In this document: one piece after another, positions 47,671 to 60,460 of the stretch
How positions within the stretch are numbered: the stretch's first letter is position 1
Layout: every line of letters starts with the position of its first letter
Origin: Tigriopus japonicus
Taxonomy: Eukaryota > Arthropoda > Copepoda > Harpacticoida > Harpacticidae
DNA: 64,000 nucleotides
NCBI GenBank assembly: GCA_010645155.1
Contig: CM021321.1
Location: forward strand, 2,487,942 to 2,551,941
Direction of reading: 5' to 3'
The notes under the pieces: generated by a model
Seen by the model: only the letters and a program-made list of their open reading frames with translations
Databases searched by the model: none
Told to the model about the DNA's origin: nothing
Made by a program: the position numbers and the translations under genes

Positions 47671-50600
47671 TTTAATGGAAAATGCTTCCACCACCAACCT
47701 AATGATTGAACTTGGTCGTCGTCGTCGTAGACTTAGTCTTCTCCTTCTTGTCGTTGTCCTGTTCGTAATTCCAATCTCGAGGTTCGTGCACATCGAACCA
47801 ATGCCATGCTATCCATCGTCCAATGACGGGTTTTGACGTTTCAAACCGGGTGGCAGGAAGACACTGAAAACTGATTGATTGACGTTTTGAATTGTAACAT
47901 TTGATTGTCTTTCCTTCAATATTATACATTTCTTTCTCTCTCTCTTTCACTCGCTCACCCTGTCTGTCTCCTATTCGGATTTCCATGGGACCAGAAATGA
48001 GCATAAGCTCTTATCAAATAAATATACCTAGGAAATGAAAATATGAAAATGTCTGTTTAGCTCGTGTTAAGAACGGCATGAAGCCAAGTTGAATGAACTT
48101 AAGGATTCGAGTAAGCTTCAGTCGAGTTTTCGTGATGACATAGACAAACATCGTATTCATCGAAGCGAGCTTTTTTAGTAAAACAAACACTTTGAGATAA
48201 CGTTAAAAGTACATCGTGGAATACTCGGAAGGGCCTAAAATTATGTATGTTTTTGATAGCATGCACAAGTAATGATCCCATGATGATCTCTGGTCGAAAA
48301 GCCACGAGGAACAGACATGAAACAGATTTCCCAGAACAGCCATAGATTTCGCATTGCTCGATACCTTCGTAAGTCAGCTCCCCAAATGCCCACACTTGGT
48401 GTGAATCGTACGATGAGTAGCGGTGTTTTTATCCTTTATCGAAGAGCACGGATACGCGGCCGTTAAATAAGTGCATAACGAAAAGGTTCCGACGTTTGTG
48501 CCAGATGTATTTGTGTATATATTTCATTTTTGCATAGGCTTTGTTCAGCAGACTTGGACGCAATGAAAATCGAGCCTGAAATGCATGTCTATGAGACCCT
48601 GGATGGCTTAGGAGGCATGGTGATCATGATTGAAATTACATGGGTCCCGGTTCCGACAACCTCGAATTGATGGGTCTTGACCACATATTTGCGCACGCGA
48701 TGTCAAACCGCCAAGCGTCAAGTCCAAAAATCCCAATCCAACTCCAACTTGCTAGCTAGCTAGGGAGCTGGCTCGACCCCTTTGAATACTAGAAACAATG
48801 AATTGTGGAGGGCAGACTCAAAACGAATCCTCTCGTTTGATTGTACTTGCATAAGGCTCAAGTGGAAATTTTTGTGGTTGGCCGTGAAAGTGGTTATTCG
48901 GGTTCCATGTTTCCTTGTTTACCCAACCAGGTATACTACCCCTCATAAAACGTGGCTCCGTCGAGGGTCGTAATTAAATCATATTTTTAGTCCGGGATTT
49001 CCTCTCTTTTAGAAGATCGTTAATGATTAGAGTCCAGATTAAACCAAGTACGAAACGGCTCATATACCGTAATCCGTGACATTATTAAAGATTAAACAGA
49101 TTTTGCCACTGTTTTGACTACACCCCATTGAAGAGAACTGCGTCACACTGACTGACGGAAACAAACAAAGAGGAGGAGGACTTCATGGTGCAACACAGGA
49201 CGTGAATAAAGTGTTTACGTAAAATTGCGGACTCCGTAATGACAATCATAAAATGGTAAAATAGTCATAAAATAAATCTCGCTTTATAGGGAGGACTTGT
49301 CATTTTCCAGACCATAAATCTTGGTTTCAGGCCAAATTCCATGGCTAGCTAAGGGAAATAAAAATCTGTCCCAGAACGCCTTCCTCCTTCTGTTTCATTC
49401 CTCTTTGCACTCACTCACTACACATTGACTTTGGAAAACAACCTCTTTTGGTTGGATTTGATGGAGAACTAACAATGTGCCTCCATCCTCTCATGCAATC
49501 CAAACCGTCATGCAAATGAGCCATCTAGACAGATTGATCATGTGGAAAAAGGTCGCCAAAGTGTGAACATGTTTGAACTCTTCTCTTAGTAGATGTGCAT
49601 GGCTAGGGATTGCATTAGTTCCCTAGGCAATTAGGAACCATTTAAGGGCAAGCCATCCCTGAAATTATACGCACTAAGGAAATCCGAAACGTCTTTAAAT
49701 TACAATTCTCAGCAATGGCAATGAGCTACAACTGAGGCTAGTTATTGGCTGGTTGACATGACATACATACCTACTCTATCTCATCCACCCATCTCTCTAT
49801 TCTATCCCAACATGCACGAAGCACAGACAAATGAAGGGGTGAAATGCTCAATTAATGCCTTAAGTTCCCCATATTTCCTTCCACTTTGGAGGAATCTCGG
49901 CGTTGTTGGGCGGTTTGGGTTTTGAGAGACAAGAGACGGCCAAAAGTACGCATGAGTGGCACTTATTTTATGTTGAAGGGTTCAAACATGAACATGGATG
50001 AGTGGTGTGTGCTGTCTGATTCTCATTGAACCTACAACTACAAACACTTTTGGTATTTTTATTACGTGCTTTTTATGTCCTTGACGTTTTGGGTCGACAC
50101 ATCAAACACAGCTTTGTTGAGGACACAGATTGTCATTTTTGAATTGAATCACTTGTGAAACACGTGTCATGGTGTGAAAAGTTTTTCAAATATTGAATGA
50201 GCTTGTGAGATGCACAAATAACAGAGGAATCAATTTCAAGTGTTCAAACGCTTCATAATTGTCAGTCGACCCTCTTTTCAAAACAAAATGGATTGAAGCA
50301 ATTCGATTCCGAAAATCCGGAGTACGATCAGGCCTCATTGGCAAAACAGATTAGGAAACTTGTCCAAGGGTGCAAACAAACGCAACTCTTTACAATAGCC
50401 TTGATCGAATGAACACCTTTTTATCCCAAAAAAAACGCGCTATTTCCAGGCGATTGACTGTGTTAATGGGAGACACATTGTTTCAAATCCCGTCGGATTG
50501 TCACAGATTAGCTTCATCATGTCTGAGAGTGACAAAATCCCCTTTTCTTCACCCAATTCTCCTTCGGTTTGTTTCCGATCCATCCCGTCGTGGTTGTGCA

Positions 50601-50750
50601 CACGTGATGATTACGTTTCAAAACTTCAAGTTGTGACGAAATGATGGATTATCATGAACTAAATAACGTGGGACGTTTCCTTTCTACTTAGTCGACAGAG
50701 TTATCTTCGTTCTTTTTCTTCTTTTTCTCTAGCTTAAGCTCTTGTTTAGT

Positions 50751-50774
50751 TGGTGGGTGGGTGGGTGGTTGGGT
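50751..50774 (+). repeat. TGGG-type microsatellite, G-quadruplex-prone
   Basis: GGTGGGTGGGTGGGTGG provides four G-runs of three or two with one-base loops, which can form a G-quadruplex in single-stranded DNA or RNA. Confidence 0.7.
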
Positions 50775-51945
50775 GCGATTCCAAACCATCTTCCAAGGCC
50801 ATTATTGTGGTTCTGGGTGTGTATTGATCGAGCCTCTCATGACGTCACCCTGTATTTGTATACCATTCTGTGTCTTTTCTGTCATAATGAACGGTTGTCA
50901 TTTGTATAACATTTTGAGGAATGACTTGCAAATCTGTCATCCAACATCATGCTGGCTTTTTTCCATCAAACTCGTTCTCGGCCCTTCTTCTATAGGAAGT
51001 TATGCTCCGTTTTAATAAATGTGAGTTTACATTGGAGGATCAATATAAATGTCAGGGACGAGAGGGATGATGATTACCTTCGGCGAATCTTGTCGAAGAA
51101 CATGTCGGATCCGATGCACTTCTTCTCATCGAGATTTGAGTTCAGTCAAATTCCCAAAAATCCCTATGTCTGTCCTGGGAACTCGTTTTGACTTTTTGGG
51201 AGCCACGGTCTTTCATGGATTTGATCTGGTCCATTAGGGCAATTGAAAACATTTTGCCCTGGTCGGGATTGCATTCATGGCAAATCCAAGCCAAAGCCAG
51301 CCCCAGTGACACTCGCTAATGGGCCAAGTTCTCGTCCCTCTCTTGATTTTGTTTCACCAGACCACTTCCATACACACGTATATTGTAACCTCAAGCCATT
51401 AATAAGTGTCATTCAAGTCTGCATTTCAAATGCATTCTTGGCCGAAAAACGAGCTCCAAAACAGTCGGTGGGACAAACGAGGGAAGAGAATCGATTTTCA
51501 ACCTTTAAGCAACACAATGCGACGATGTACAAATCCGAGACGAGCTCTGCCAAAGCCCTTCCCTTCCGTTGCCCAATGGTTGAGGGCAGGACCAATCCAT
51601 TGGATCTATCATATGTTCTTGTCAAGATCGACCTTTGATGTCTGGGATCCCTGGAATTGGAACGAACTGATCTGTCATCAAGTAGTTTGCATTGAAAGCT
51701 GCTCTTGCCATCATTCTTAATCACTTCAGGCATTTGTTAGCGTGCTTGTGCAAAAACACCGTGGCCTATGGGAAAGAACTCTAAAATTGAAGGGATTAGA
51801 TTCCTTTTAAAATAGAGTGAGGAAACGTATGGATGATGATGATTTACATATTTTTTGGCCTCTCTCTCTCGCAGTTGAATTTCTTGAGAAGTGTCCTTCT
51901 CGTTTCTGCGGTGGTCGTTTGGAGTGAGTGCTATCCATCCCACAT

Positions 51946-51972
51946 GAAGTTGAAGTTGAGGTTGAGGTTGAG
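51946..51972 (+). repeat. GAAGTT / GAGGTT hexanucleotide repeat
   Basis: Two GAAGTT-type units followed by GAGGTT-type units in tandem. Confidence 0.8.
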
Positions 51973-54592
51973 CTCAAGGGTAAAGGATGAGAAGTCATGG
52001 TAAATTTATTGCGGGGCTTTCTATTCATCCATACTTGTTTAAGTGAGGACATCCATTTCGCCCGAAAATTGCCCATTCCCAGATGGAGATGATCTTGTCC
52101 ACATTCTCGTCTAGTTGAGCCTGTAGTGAGGAGGTGGTAAGGCTTATTTGTTACAAATTTTCTTTCAATCCGTTGATCAGTGGGGCTGTCAAAATTCTTC
52201 AAATGTTACTTTGTCTGAAAAATGTAGATAACTATTTTTCTAATCCTGCATGAAGTTTGTGATATAACTATAACTTCTTTTTCCATCTACTGTAAGAATT
52301 GCGGGTTTCTCTTGTCAAGCTAACATTTTTAAGGATACGGAAACTTGATTAAATATTATTGTCATTTCCATATTTCGTGTAGGGTTTGAAAATTGTAGGA
52401 TCTTGCAACTTCGTTTTTAGACAAATGTTGGAACTTCATAAAATCACGGCTATCTTTTAAGCTATAGGAAATGAAGGATAACTGCAAAAATGTTGTTATC
52501 ATTTTAACGCATTGTTTAGTGTACAATATACGCTTTAAAAATTTAGTGAGGCTACGTAGATGTTGGAGCCAAAAAAAATCATGCGCAAGTCTTTGAAAGT
52601 TGTTATACGATCTTATCAAAAATACGAACCTTTTTAAAGTTTCCATTCTTGAACTGAGTGCTTCAATTTCCTTAAATCACCATGAATAAATTTTTGGGCA
52701 AACCAAGTATCTGTAAATTGAAAAGCAAGTTTTAGCCAGCCCTAGTTATCGGTCACGATTTCATTCAATGTGGCTTTCGTTAGCACACTCATTTTTCTCT
52801 TCAATGACACTTGGTTGGGCAGGAGTGGTTATTTCGGAAGAAAAGTGATGGATCACCATGTGGACCACTTTGATTGTTCGTTGATCTGGTGACGAGGATC
52901 CTGGCGAAATGTAGTCAACCTAACGGATGGTTCCTTTCTGGTGGCGTAAAAAAGTTCAATTTTTCTTCCTTTGCCATTCTCTTGTCGCGGTGGGAACTGT
53001 AGGCGAGGAAGCCAAACCAAAGAGTGAAGGAACTGGGTGTAAAGAGAGAGAACGAGAGCAGCTCTTTCGTTCCAGAGTTGAGGAGACCAAGTCACACCTC
53101 TCCTCAATCACCCAAGGGAGGAGGAAAATGACGTACCGAGAAACGAGGCGAAGAAGATCTGAAGGTCTGAGAACGGCCTTTTTTCAGTGTCATGGTCTTG
53201 AGTGTATAATTTCGATTTGGTCCGTAATTAGATGAGATTCCGGCGTTCCCTCCTCGTCAAACAACCCCTTCTTCCCCTCTCAGATGAGTTGGATTGACAT
53301 TGTCTAAAGGTCTAACGTGTGTGAAATGACCCAAAGGTGCTGACGAACGAGAGAGATGGTGGACGACATATCTGCTCATAGGTCATTGGACCAACCCAAA
53401 GAATCCATGATGGAAGTCAATTCAACTAGTAAATGTGACATGTTTTATGAAACGTCGTTGAAAGCCTTCGTTTGACGTCCGTTTTGGGACGAATAGTTGG
53501 GGCGGATTCAGACGAGACCGAGAGAGATTGCCCATCTCTGGGAGATGAGTGAAGGACAAGGACTGATATAGCGCGAAATTGGGAGAGACAGTCACAAATT
53601 AGACGCAATGAGAGAGCTAACAGCAATCGTTTGTTACTTTTACCCTCGAGCTTGAAAGTTCTCCATCCATTTTAACATGCGTTCTAACCAGTCAGGACGA
53701 GACGAAGAGTAATGATGCAACGATGTAAACGCCTTTGGTGAGCTGAGATGACCTACGATCAACCTTCCTTCCGCCTTAGTTCTCAGGCTTACATTGCCAC
53801 CTTCTTGGAATGACATGTGTGCCTTTGGCTCTAACCAAGACCAAGAGGGATCAGTCGGAAGAAAGGCCGAGTCTTTGTAAGTCTGTGGTGTCACGCACCT
53901 CTCGGTTTCCCTCTGTCCTCCATCTCTCAACAGCCTCTCAAGTGACTTGCTTCTCAGAATACCCAGTGACAGATGAATGGATGGAGGCGACACATCAGCC
54001 AACGAACGCCAGCCAAGCTTAAGAAGCCATGTATTCCTCCATATTGGGGTCTTTGAAGCTCCTTGGTACGAGACTACTCCATGGACATTAGGGCAAGGCG
54101 CATTGTGTAAAGTACGACGTGGAACTAACGTCTTCGTTTTTCGTTCAAAAATCAACAGACAGCGGGTGCGTATTGATGACCAAAAGCGATATCACTCAGG
54201 AACTCATCTACATCAGCGGGAGTGTTGAGTGGGCAATTTTTTTCAGGCATTAATATTCCATGTTTGTGCCAGAGATTATCATTCGTATTATTACTGACTC
54301 CGTCCTTCTGGATGGACTGTGTAACGACTTTGAGTGAGTGAACGAGCGAGAAAGAAGTCAATCCTTGTTGGATGGATCGGGGAGTCGCTCTTTTGACATA
54401 GATTGACGAGTGTGACTCGATATCGTCTCAGTTCATGTTTGATAATGATCTCCATTTTGGCTTCGGCAACTCCGCTCCCATCAATCAAAAAGTCAAACAA
54501 ACAGGCTTTCATAACAAATTCCTTCCATGAATGATAATGACTTCTCAAGGCAAGTAAGTCAAAGCGACATCATCATGGGGACAGACACCCTC

Positions 54593-54610
54593 TTCGTTCG
54601 TTCGTTCGTT
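54593..54610 (+). repeat. (TTCG)n microsatellite
   Basis: Four and a half exact TTCG units. Confidence 0.85.
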
Positions 54611-56962
54611 CTTCTCCCAAAATAAATCCCCTCCCAATTCTCCCTTAGCCTTATCTGATCGCCAAAAGCCTTTCCTTACATCATGAGGCTTTGATGGTTT
54701 ACGAAGGGAATCCAGTTTTTTTCAGCACCCGCCAAAAGAAGCAACGATTTGGATCCTTTGCCTGGTGTCTCCTTCAGAATAGATTTGAGTGATGGATAGC
54801 GCTTTTGTGCCTCGTCATTTGCTTTGATGTGCTATTTGCATTAATGTTGTCACCCGATCAACAAATATTGGTGGTGGCTAACACTTGACGTTGACAGGCC
54901 ACTAGTAGGCAGTCAGTGGTAGATCCTACATGCATACACTATCCCAATACCACTAGAAAGGACTGCGAACAAGACTGTGGAACACTCTCTGGAACACCGG
55001 TGGTGGGTTCTCTCTCGTATGCCATCTGCACACAAAGTCATCCAATAAGCACGCAAAACAGCTCTCGACCACACATGGATGGGATGGATCACCGATCTCC
55101 AAATTAGTTCCCCAATAATGATAATAATGAGCCTTCTTTGAGGCCTAAGTGAAGACGAATGGTTGGTTGGTTGCTTGGTTGGTAGTGCCATGCCCATTTC
55201 TGGTTGTCATCTCCCATGTGTTGTGCATGACAATGCTGTGATGAGGAGACCTGCTGTGCAAACACACATTTCTCATCACATGTGTCATGTTTTGAAGCCT
55301 ACACCTACCGAGAACCACCAGGAATACCGCGGTGAAACACTGAAGTTTGGAATTACAATCGAACAAATCACTTGATCTGGTTGGAAGAGCAGGCCTAGAG
55401 AATGGTAGTGGAGTTTTGAGAGTGGGTTAACAAGGGAAAAAAAGTGTTTCTTGGTTGAATGGCTTCGGCACTTTGTCAGCTTGGCAACCCTGAGAGCCGC
55501 CAATGTGACAGATCTCTCGCCCCAATACAAACTGTCGAATGTCAATCTTCCAATAATACAGTGATCACTTGGTGTGTCATGGCAGCTTTTGTGTGGGAAT
55601 ACCAATTAAAGAGATACCGAACAACCTGAACACAGCTTGCCAACCAACCAAAAACCGATGGGTCCCATTCTTTTTGAGTGTGTCTAGCCACTTGAGTGTC
55701 GCATTTGATATTGCAGTCCGATTATTTGAGTAAACATTTCCTATCGGCGAACTAACAAGGACGACCAACTAACAAACGAAAAAGAGATCCACTCTCACAC
55801 ATATGTCAATTGTAGTAAGTACACTTTGCGCTCTTGCGTGTTAATGTTGAGAAGGCATTTTTCTAACATCCATCCATCCATCTGTCATCCTTGGTCCATA
55901 TCAGCTAAAATTAACCCTCTGTAAGTCCTTCATTCTTCATCTCATTGTTCATGATTCATCATCATGTTGAATCGCGATGGAGCTCACAATTGTCGTTTCT
56001 CTGTCGCTTTCTGTGGTTGTTCGTTCGTATGGCCTTTTTTGTCACTCCCAACGAGAACAAGTCAATGAATGCTCAGCTACTCTGAATCATAAGTTTTGAA
56101 TTATAGAGCTTCTGATGAGGAAAAGTACCGATAAATAAATCGAAAAAGGTAAATTTTCAATGAAACATAAGCATCCTGAATTGATATACTGTTGGTAGTG
56201 TGTTTAGTTTTCTCAATATTCATTTCTAATGGATCTGCACGTTTTCCTTATACTACCAATATCGGAATATCACGGCCAATGAAAATTCCACTCAATCATG
56301 ATTTATTAATTAGGCTCGTTGCTTCTATAGATGAACTTTTAATGTTGTGAAACCTCCAATATCAAAAGTAGATAACTTTTTTCTACACGCACAATTCTGA
56401 TATTGAATTCTTATTTGCCACGCTAGAACAAAATTCATGACGATTCTTCGACGCTACTCTCCTAGTTATAGCGCTTTAGAAGTAACCTCCTGTGAATGCG
56501 CGTTGTACGTTCGTCGGTTCATTTTGCTGCTTAGATCTGTCGACGGCAAGATGTAACTCCTAATCACCCTGTCTTAATCCGAGATGAATGAGAGCAAAAC
56601 AATCTCTTCCTGCGTTCAACTTCATCATACTTGACGATCCGATTATAAACACCTTCAAGAAATCTGGCACGGCATTCAAAGCGTCATTCCTCACTCTCTG
56701 CATTGTTTTTCGCTTTCAAATCTCCGTTTCAGCACCATTCAAAGTGATTTGCCACATCGAGTGTGGTCATTTTTACACGAGGCATCATTGTCATTGGCCT
56801 GATCAAGCTTGTCAGCAGAGCAAAGGAAGGCCATCAGTGGCAATCCACTTTTGGACTCGCGTTAAAATACACGTTGAGAGGCCATCGCACCAACGGCAAA
56901 CATTGCCATTGAGGCTAATTCATTGTCTGGTTGTGAAATTTTGCACAAAAAGTTACAAATGA

Positions 56963-57010
56963 TCCTTTCCCCTCCTCCTCCTCCTCTTTCTTTTCTTTCT
57001 TTCTCTCTCT
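56963..57010 (+). repeat. 48-bp pure polypyrimidine tract
   Basis: The segment contains only C and T, starting with CCT triplets and passing to TTTC and CT units. Long pure tracts of this kind can form triplex (H-) DNA. Confidence 0.8.
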
Positions 57011-57454
57011 GGTTGTTCAGCGTGTGTGTTTGTGAGCATGTGAGTGGATACCCGCCTATTTAACCGCAATTTCTACTTGTCAAGCCAATCCAACCAATAA
57101 CTACCAATTCAGCGGATGACTCGACAAACTCCTACTATCTGCTTGGACCAGAACCATCTACGTAGATAGCTATATCAATACTACAGCCATGCCATAAACA
57201 AGTTGGCTGAATCAGTTCGTATTGAGGCAATGCGGTGATAGATCACAGCAAACGCGAGATGATGTCGATCCGGGTTTGGAGTCATCCCGACTTCAGTTCT
57301 GGACTGGCTGTAACTGATTGTGTTCAATTTTGAGAGAGTATCCATTAAGTTGTCCTCTTGTCTACCTTGGAGTGAGTTCAAACCAGCCAACAAACGAGCA
57401 AGGAGCCAACTCGAAATGAAGTTCTCCCTCCTATCCTCTTTGTACAGGTACTGC

Positions 57455-57476
57455 GTAGTAGTAGTAGTAGTAGTAG
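57455..57476 (+). repeat. (GTA)n microsatellite
   Basis: Seven consecutive GTA units. Confidence 0.85.
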
Positions 57477-58765
57477 CCTTCTCCATGTTTGCGAGTTTCG
57501 GGCTCCAACTTCCCGATCAAATAATGTTCGTTTGTCATGTTCAACCAATCAAACGGACATGCTACTACTATACATAACTAGTGCTTGTGCCTATGTGTTT
57601 GTTCCCCTTTGGCCAGTCACACTCATTCGTTCAAAGGTTGGTTCGGATCGGAGCTCAGACAGACAAGGAGGTCTTCAAAACGATTTGCGAGGATTGATTT
57701 ATCAATTGACTTTGTTTCATCGACTCATTAGAAGCCAATTTGAGGCACTCATCCTAATGGCTCGACGATTAATAATGATGACAAATGACCCCGAAGAAAT
57801 GTCTGCCGCGAGTTAGTCCACGTGTGTAATTTTCGTTTCATGAGTGGAAATACGATTTATTTCTATGAAATAAAAAGAGAAGCAACCTGCACGTAATGAC
57901 AGTATTTTTGAATGATATATTTGATCGTCTTCGACGGTAATAGCGGCCAGGCATTGAGCTTCTGGGCGAGCAGAGCAAGGTGTTTGCAACGAAATTAATC
58001 TCAAAAAATGTAACAAGTGTCTTCGTCGTCGTCGTTGTCGCCCAAGTCGAATTATTGTTCGTCCAGATGTTCAAACGATAACATCAAGGGAAAGCATAAC
58101 TAACGTCTGAGGAGAATATTGGTGGCGGCACCAAAGAGGGCCGTTCTGGGTTTCAAGTCTTCATCGGGGAAAACGGCCGTTGTGGTTTTAGTTTGTAGTT
58201 GTAGTGATGGGGAGGATGGTTGTGGCAGGCAGCAGCAGTACCAGTCATCCATCATCAGTCATCATCATCATCCATGTCTTCTTCCTCCACTTCTGTCAAA
58301 GTCAGTCAGACTTTGTCCAAACAAAACGGGATCAGGGGTTGTCTCTCAAAAGAGGCCAGGGACGTGGCGGGTCTCTGGCTTTCCTTGGACTTGACATGTT
58401 AGCCGAACTGTCCTCGAATAGCTCAAGGAGTCTTCTCGGCGAGTTGAGGAAGTAGTTCAATCATGAGGGAATAATTCCAAAAATCCCCTTCCCATGGTCG
58501 TTCGAGGTCTCGATTGAGACGGCCCAAGAACAAGAACGAGAAGATTGAGTTGTCAGTGTCGCTTGAGCCGTCTGGATAAGATATATTTCAACAACACTTT
58601 GTCAACTCCCTCTTCGTTCATCGTTCCTTTTCAATTTTCTTCAACTCCCTCTCTCTCTGTCTCTCTTTCTTTCTTGCGATGTGAGTGAATGAGTGAGTGA
58701 GTGCCTTCGCTTTCTTCTCGTTCGGCCTCCGTTTTTCCCCTTGTTTCCTCAGGGTAGTTCTTGGT

Positions 58766-58812
58766 GAAGAGGAGAAGGAGGAAGTACAAGAAGAAGAGGA
58801 GGAGGAGGAGGG
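58766..58812 (+). repeat. GAA/GGA-rich polypurine stretch
   Basis: A tract of GAA and GGA triplets broken only near GTACAAG. It opens poly-Lys/Arg and poly-Ser frames on the two strands that are not credible proteins. Confidence 0.8.
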
Positions 58813-59043
58813 CAGAGGCGGTGCCACCAGCGGCCACTACGGGTGGTGAGTGTGTCCCTCAATTCTGTCTTTCTCTGGATCCAACTCCACTTTGGGAGCC
58901 GACTAGTGCTTCATCCATCCCCAAAAAGCTCGTATGTCATCTTGTTGGCAGCTCGGCTTGATTGATTCTTCTTCCTCGAGGTTTTCATCACCGTGCGTGT
59001 CTGTTTGCTGGCCGGCCTCCACACATTGTACGACGTCTATACG

Positions 59044-59060
59044 CACACACACACACACAC
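59044..59060 (+). repeat. (CA)n microsatellite
   Basis: Eight consecutive CA units. Confidence 0.85.
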
Positions 59061-59263
59061 TCACCCTGGCTCGAGCTACTATATTTGAGGATTGAGGTGG
59101 TGATGGTGGTAGTCGACGTTGTCGAAGAACTCCTAGTAGAAGTAGTAGTCGTCGTTGTCGACGACGACGTTCACGAACTAGTACAACATGCAGCTCTGAC
59201 TGAAAACTGATTCATCACAATTCTATACGCCCAACGGCATTGATGGATGGTTTGTAGCCTTCG

Positions 59264-59287
59264 GTGAGTGAGTGAGTGAGTGAGTGA
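59264..59287 (+). repeat. (GTGA)n microsatellite
   Basis: Six consecutive GTGA units, the same motif as at 45105. Confidence 0.85.
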
Positions 59288-59825
59288 CGGAGTAGTTGAG
59301 CTCAAGACCGGACTCAAGAGAGAACGACGGGTATGAAGAGGAGGGGGAGAAGGAGGAGGAGGGTTCTGGGCTGACAAGGCCACATCGGGCTGTCATGTGA
59401 ACCGGGTTCATTTCTAGGGCTGTCAGGTGCTTGAAGGCAGCTTCGTCTTCGTCTTCTTGTGCTCCATGATCGAATGCTCCCCGGCAATTATCACCGGCAT
59501 CAATCATCATCCACCGAGGAGAGTTAATAACATCTTTTGGCCATATATTTCTCCCCGAGCCACACCACTGTGGCATATATCAGAAAATGAGACTCAGATT
59601 TGTTTACATTCAGAACGATCAATCACTTTTTTTCGATGCCTGCTCTCGACGACGAGGACGTTCAAGAGGAATAGGTTTAGGAGGAGAAGGAAGAGCCAGC
59701 CAGAGCAGCAGAGGCCCTTCTTGCCTTGCCAATGTGATCTGGTGATGGCAATGAGCATGATGAGGCACAGGATGATGCCGAAGGGAAAGCACCTGAGTAA
59801 TCCTACGAGATGAGGGCTCGCTCAG

Positions 59826-59867
59826 ATCATCATCACCATTATCATCATCATCATCATCATCATCATC
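59826..59867 (+). repeat. (ATC)n microsatellite
   Basis: An ATC triplet array, interrupted once near 59835-59840 and otherwise pure for about nine units. Confidence 0.85.
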
Positions 59868-60454
59868 CTCTTGAGGGCAAGGCGGGCAAGGGGCGCTCCT
59901 CGTTGACGAAGAAGGATGAGGCATCCAAGAATAATTGTTCTGGAGAGAGGCACACCGGGTAGCTCTTCGCATCTCACGTTTGGCTCACAAATTCATTGCT
60001 CAGCGCCTGGGTTGTGCTCCATGGCTAGATGGATGGATGGATTGATGTGTGTGAATGAGTGGAAACATTCATCAACATACTGATGGGGAGTTGTGATTCT
60101 AAGATTTCAATCTCCCCATGATGGATGGGACTGGGATGAATATCCATTGTTTAGCACTTTCTGTTCGCCATTGACGTGGATCAGAATCGTACACATACTC
60201 ATAGACACACACAAGCACGCACACACAAACGAAAACATAGTAGACGAGTATGGGTTGGCTGGCGGGATCTTGTACTCACGCACTTACTCGCAGTCTTTTA
60301 TTGTACCTCCATTCACCAGAGATCAAGTTCCATGTTCAATGACAGACGTGAATATGAAAAAAGACCGGCAGCCAATGCATCATATTGGTGATGAAAATTG
60401 TACCGTCACAAAATGGATTGTAGAACGTATGGTTTGAGTGTAGGGCTGTCGACA

Positions 60455-60460
60455 TTTATT
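60455..60460 (-). terminator. AATAAA overlapping the noc-family stop codon
   Basis: On the minus strand the coding sequence ends CCCC-TAA-TAA-ATG, so AATAAA (60460-60455) overlaps the TAA stop (60461-60459). If used, the 3' UTR would be only tens of bases. A more distal signal cannot be excluded. Confidence 0.25.

Larger units (their letters stand above)
47671..60454. other. noc-family 3' flank: non-coding, microsatellite-rich
   Basis: About 12.8 kb without a supported gene. Frames up to 171 residues (53640-54155, -) overlap opposite-strand frames and lack motifs. Simple repeats increase toward the gene (listed). The inverted decamer ggcaaccctg lies at 55483-55492. GCTAGCTAGCTAG occurs near 48752. 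The position next to a developmental regulator makes enhancers plausible, but I can point to no specific one. Confidence 0.5.

Noticed and set aside
53640..54155. 171-codon minus-strand frame
   Set aside because: No motif; overlapping frames on the other strand are similarly long, as expected where stops are locally rare.
55690..55770. Third copy of the SINE-like family (CCTATCGG word)
   Set aside because: Only the CCTATCGG word and a loose downstream similarity are shared; block order is not preserved.
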